5,856 bases of DNA, from NCBI GenBank assembly GCA_030638325.1, contig DAOWEV010000252.1:1-5856 (forward strand), written 5' to 3'. Positions 4,346-5,856 of the stretch are shown one piece after another. Position 1 is the stretch's first letter. Every line of letters begins with the position of its first letter. Below the pieces are notes generated by a model. That model had not been told where the DNA came from, ran no database searches, and saw only the letters and a program-made list of their open reading frames with translations. The stretch is from Bacteroidales bacterium (GTDB lineage: Bacteria > Bacteroidota > Bacteroidia > Bacteroidales > JAGOPY01). A program made the position numbers and the translations under genes.

Positions 4346-5536
4346 TTAAATTACTTCCAGCTCTTTCCCAACTTTTATGAAAGCATCGATACACTTGTCT
4401 AGATGCTCTCTCTCATGAGCTGCTGAAAGCTGTACGCGGATCCTTGCCTGACCCTTTGGAACAACAGGGAAATAGAACCCGATAACATAAATGCCTTCAT
4501 CCAGCAGTTTGGATGCCATAACCTGTGATAGTTTGGCATCGTAAAGCATAATTGCACAGATAGCCGACCGGGTTGGCTTAATATCGAAGCCGGCAGCCAT
4601 CATTTTTTCCATGAAGTAATCGGTATTTGAGTGCAGCTTATCCTGCAGTTCGGTAGTTTCGGCCATCATATCGAACATGGCTATGCCTGCGCTTACTACA
4701 GAAGGCAGTAAGGAATTGGAGAACAGGTATGGACGGGAGCGCTGGCGAAGTATCTCTATGATCTCTTTCTTGCCTGTGGTGAATCCGCCGATACCGCCGC
4801 CAAAAGCTTTTCCGAGGGTCCCGGTAATGATGTCCATTTCTCCGCGGACATTGAAAAGTTCGGTAACACCCCTGCCGGTCTCGCCTACAACACCTGCCGA
4901 GTGACATTCATCCACCATGATCATGGCATCATATTTTTTGGCGAGTTCGTTGATCTTATCTAAAGGAGGTGTGTTTCCATCCATGGAGAAAACCCCGTCG
5001 GTTACGATGATCTTAAAGCGGGCAACGCTCTGTGCTTCTTTGAGCTTCTCTTCCAGGTCTTCCATATCGGAATTTTTATAGCGATAGCGCTGCGCTTTGC
5101 ACAACCTCACCCCGTCGATGATGGAAGCGTGGTTCAATGTATCTGAGATGATGGCATCATCGGCTGTCAGCAGTGGCTCGAAAACACCCCCGTTGGCATC
5201 GAAGCAGGCTGCATAAAGAATAGTATCTTCTGTGCCGAAGAATTCAGCGATTTTCCTTTCCAGGGTCTTGTGAATATCCTGTGTGCCACATATAAACCGT
5301 ACCGATGACATTCCAAAACCGTGTGAATCCAGACCTTCTTTTGCAGCCTGGACCAGCCGGGGATGATTCGATAATCCGAGGTAGTTGTTGGCACAGAAGT
5401 TCAGCACTTTCTGGCCTGTATTCAATTCAATTTCAGCTCCCTGAGGAGAAATAATGACACGCTCGCTCTTGAAAAGGCCAGCTTCCTCAATATTGGCCAA
5501 TTCAGTTGACAGATGATCTTTGATATTTCCGTACAT
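4346..5536 (-). CDS. kbl: Glycine C-acetyltransferase (2-amino-3-ketobutyrate coenzyme A ligase)
   Basis: The enzyme is a PLP-dependent alpha-oxoamine synthase that cleaves 2-amino-3-ketobutyrate with CoA to glycine and acetyl-CoA, the second step of threonine degradation through threonine dehydrogenase. The 396 residues match E. coli Kbl (398) closely in length. Visible features are N-terminal CANNYLGLSNHP (48-59), H136 in LNHAS for stacking on the cofactor, D209 and H212 in VDECHSAG, and the PLP lysine K243 in TGTLGKAFGGG. The C-terminus has the family's RIRVQLSAAHEREHLD. Sister families (serine palmitoyltransferase, 8-amino-7-oxononanoate and 5-aminolevulinate synthases) share this fold, but MYGNIKDHL, CGTQDIHKTLE and FPVVPKGQARIRVQLSAAH are Kbl-like. 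No threonine dehydrogenase gene lies in the window. It appears monocistronic. Confidence 0.95.
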   Translation of the reverse strand: MYGNIKDHLSTELANIEEAGLFKSERVIISPQGAEIELNTGQKVLNFCANNYLGLSNHPRLVQAAKEGLDSHGFGMSSVRFICGTQDIHKTLERKIAEFFGTEDTILYAACFDANGGVFEPLLTADDAIISDTLNHASIIDGVRLCKAQRYRYKNSDMEDLEEKLKEAQSVARFKIIVTDGVFSMDGNTPPLDKINELAKKYDAMIMVDECHSAGVVGETGRGVTELFNVRGEMDIITGTLGKAFGGGIGGFTTGKKEIIEILRQRSRPYLFSNSLLPSVVSAGIAMFDMMAETTELQDKLHSNTDYFMEKMMAAGFDIKPTRSAICAIMLYDAKLSQVMASKLLDEGIYVIGFYFPVVPKGQARIRVQLSAAHEREHLDKCIDAFIKVGKELEVI

Positions 5537-5588
5537 GATCCGTTGTTTTTATGTTAATATTAATGTTAAGTTTTTCACAATGAGGGGG

Positions 5589-5596
5589 CAAATATA
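5589..5596 (-). promoter_or_regulatory. -7 promoter element (TATATTTG) for kbl
   Basis: On the minus strand TATATTTG fits TAnnTTTG and is followed by a C-rich patch. The predicted start near 5585 gives a leader of about 49 nt that is AT-rich and lacks a Shine-Dalgarno sequence. A TTG is present upstream but only 13 bases away, too close for a standard -33 element. Confidence 0.5.
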
Positions 5597-5642
5597 GAGA
5601 TTAAAATGACAAGTTGGGATTGATAAAACGTATTTAGTCTCA

Positions 5643-5737
5643 TTAATTCTTAACGTGGCACATAGTTGCAATCAAATTGATTAACGATTAACGATTGTAG
5701 ATTAACGATTTAAGATTTGGTATTATTAACATTATGG
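5643..5737 (+). repeat. Dispersed repeat, copy B
   Basis: This is the second copy of the repeat at 1813-1909, in the same orientation. It includes the 47-base perfect match (5665-5711) and six in-phase seven-base units from 5679 to 5720. It ends in ATTAACATTATGG followed by TAA, after which the copies diverge. It lies 47 bases upstream of the kbl -7 element, on the far side from kbl. Confidence 0.9.
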
Positions 5738-5796
5738 TAATTATTTAGCTGTGACGTATATTTCATCAGTATTAAGTAAATCACAAAAATAGAATA

Positions 5797-5856
5797 TCTA
5801 AATCCGAATTCCTAAACCCTAAACAAATTTAAATGTCAGAAATACAAAACTCAAAA
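5797..5856. repeat. Period-seven stretch at the right edge
   Basis: Units in phase read TCTAAAT, CCGAATT, CCTAAAC, CCTAAAC, AAATTTA, AATGTCA, GAAATAC and AAAACTC. The two CCTAAAC units are identical and the rest are degenerate. Words resemble those of the CAAATCC array at 1646-1708. The array may continue past the window. Together with the repeat copy B it accounts for most of the 320 bases right of kbl; I see no gene there. Confidence 0.6.

Noticed and set aside
5833..5856. ATG followed by eight open codons at the right edge (MSEIQNSK)
   Set aside because: It lies within degenerate period-seven DNA and has no TAnnTTTG element nearby. A gene starting here cannot be excluded because the window ends, but it is not supported.

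Overview
The window looks like chromosomal DNA of a member of the Bacteroidota. I base this on the promoters, which carry the phylum-typical TAnnTTTG -7 element (one with a well-spaced TTTG -33 element), on the absence of clear Shine-Dalgarno sequences, and on the general character of the encoded proteins. I cannot name a genus; an order such as Bacteroidales or Marinilabiliales is a guess.

Layout from left to right. (1) Positions 1-136, minus strand: the N-terminal 45 codons of an NAD(P)-binding epimerase/reductase that runs off the left edge. (2) 210-1487, plus strand: tyrS, tyrosyl-tRNA synthetase, divergent from the epimerase and sharing a 73-bp promoter region with it. (3) 1488-2022: a non-coding gap where tyrS and cysS converge. 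It is filled with short tandem arrays of seven-base units, imperfect inverted repeats, one copy of a dispersed repeat of about 95 bp and a possible gene relic. (4) 2023-3489, minus strand: cysS, cysteinyl-tRNA synthetase. (5) 3553-4177, minus strand: a complete two-gene MNT/HEPN toxin-antitoxin module (mntA then hepT, overlapping by 8 nt), clearly AT-richer than its neighbours. (6) 4199-4345: a short gap with a GC-rich hairpin and three eight-base repeats. (7) 4346-5536, minus strand: kbl, glycine C-acetyltransferase. (8) 5537-5856: the kbl promoter, the second copy of the dispersed repeat and another period-seven stretch.

The housekeeping genes do not form one pathway: two charge tRNAs and one cleaves 2-amino-3-ketobutyrate in threonine breakdown. 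The mntA-hepT pair is an accessory module lying directly upstream of cysS on the same strand, so read-through from it into cysS is possible. The two complete housekeeping genes on the minus strand and the module all have recognisable promoters of their own.

The least explained material is the non-coding DNA. Arrays with different seven-base words but the same period recur at several places. Two of them are embedded in a dispersed repeat that contains a 47-bp perfect match between 1835-1881 and 5665-5711 and ends at an ATGG(G)TAA. In the first copy this is followed by what may be a truncated, frameshifted start of a small helical protein. A second pattern is that three of five promoters place the -7 element only 4-5 nt before the start codon, which predicts leaderless or nearly leaderless mRNAs.
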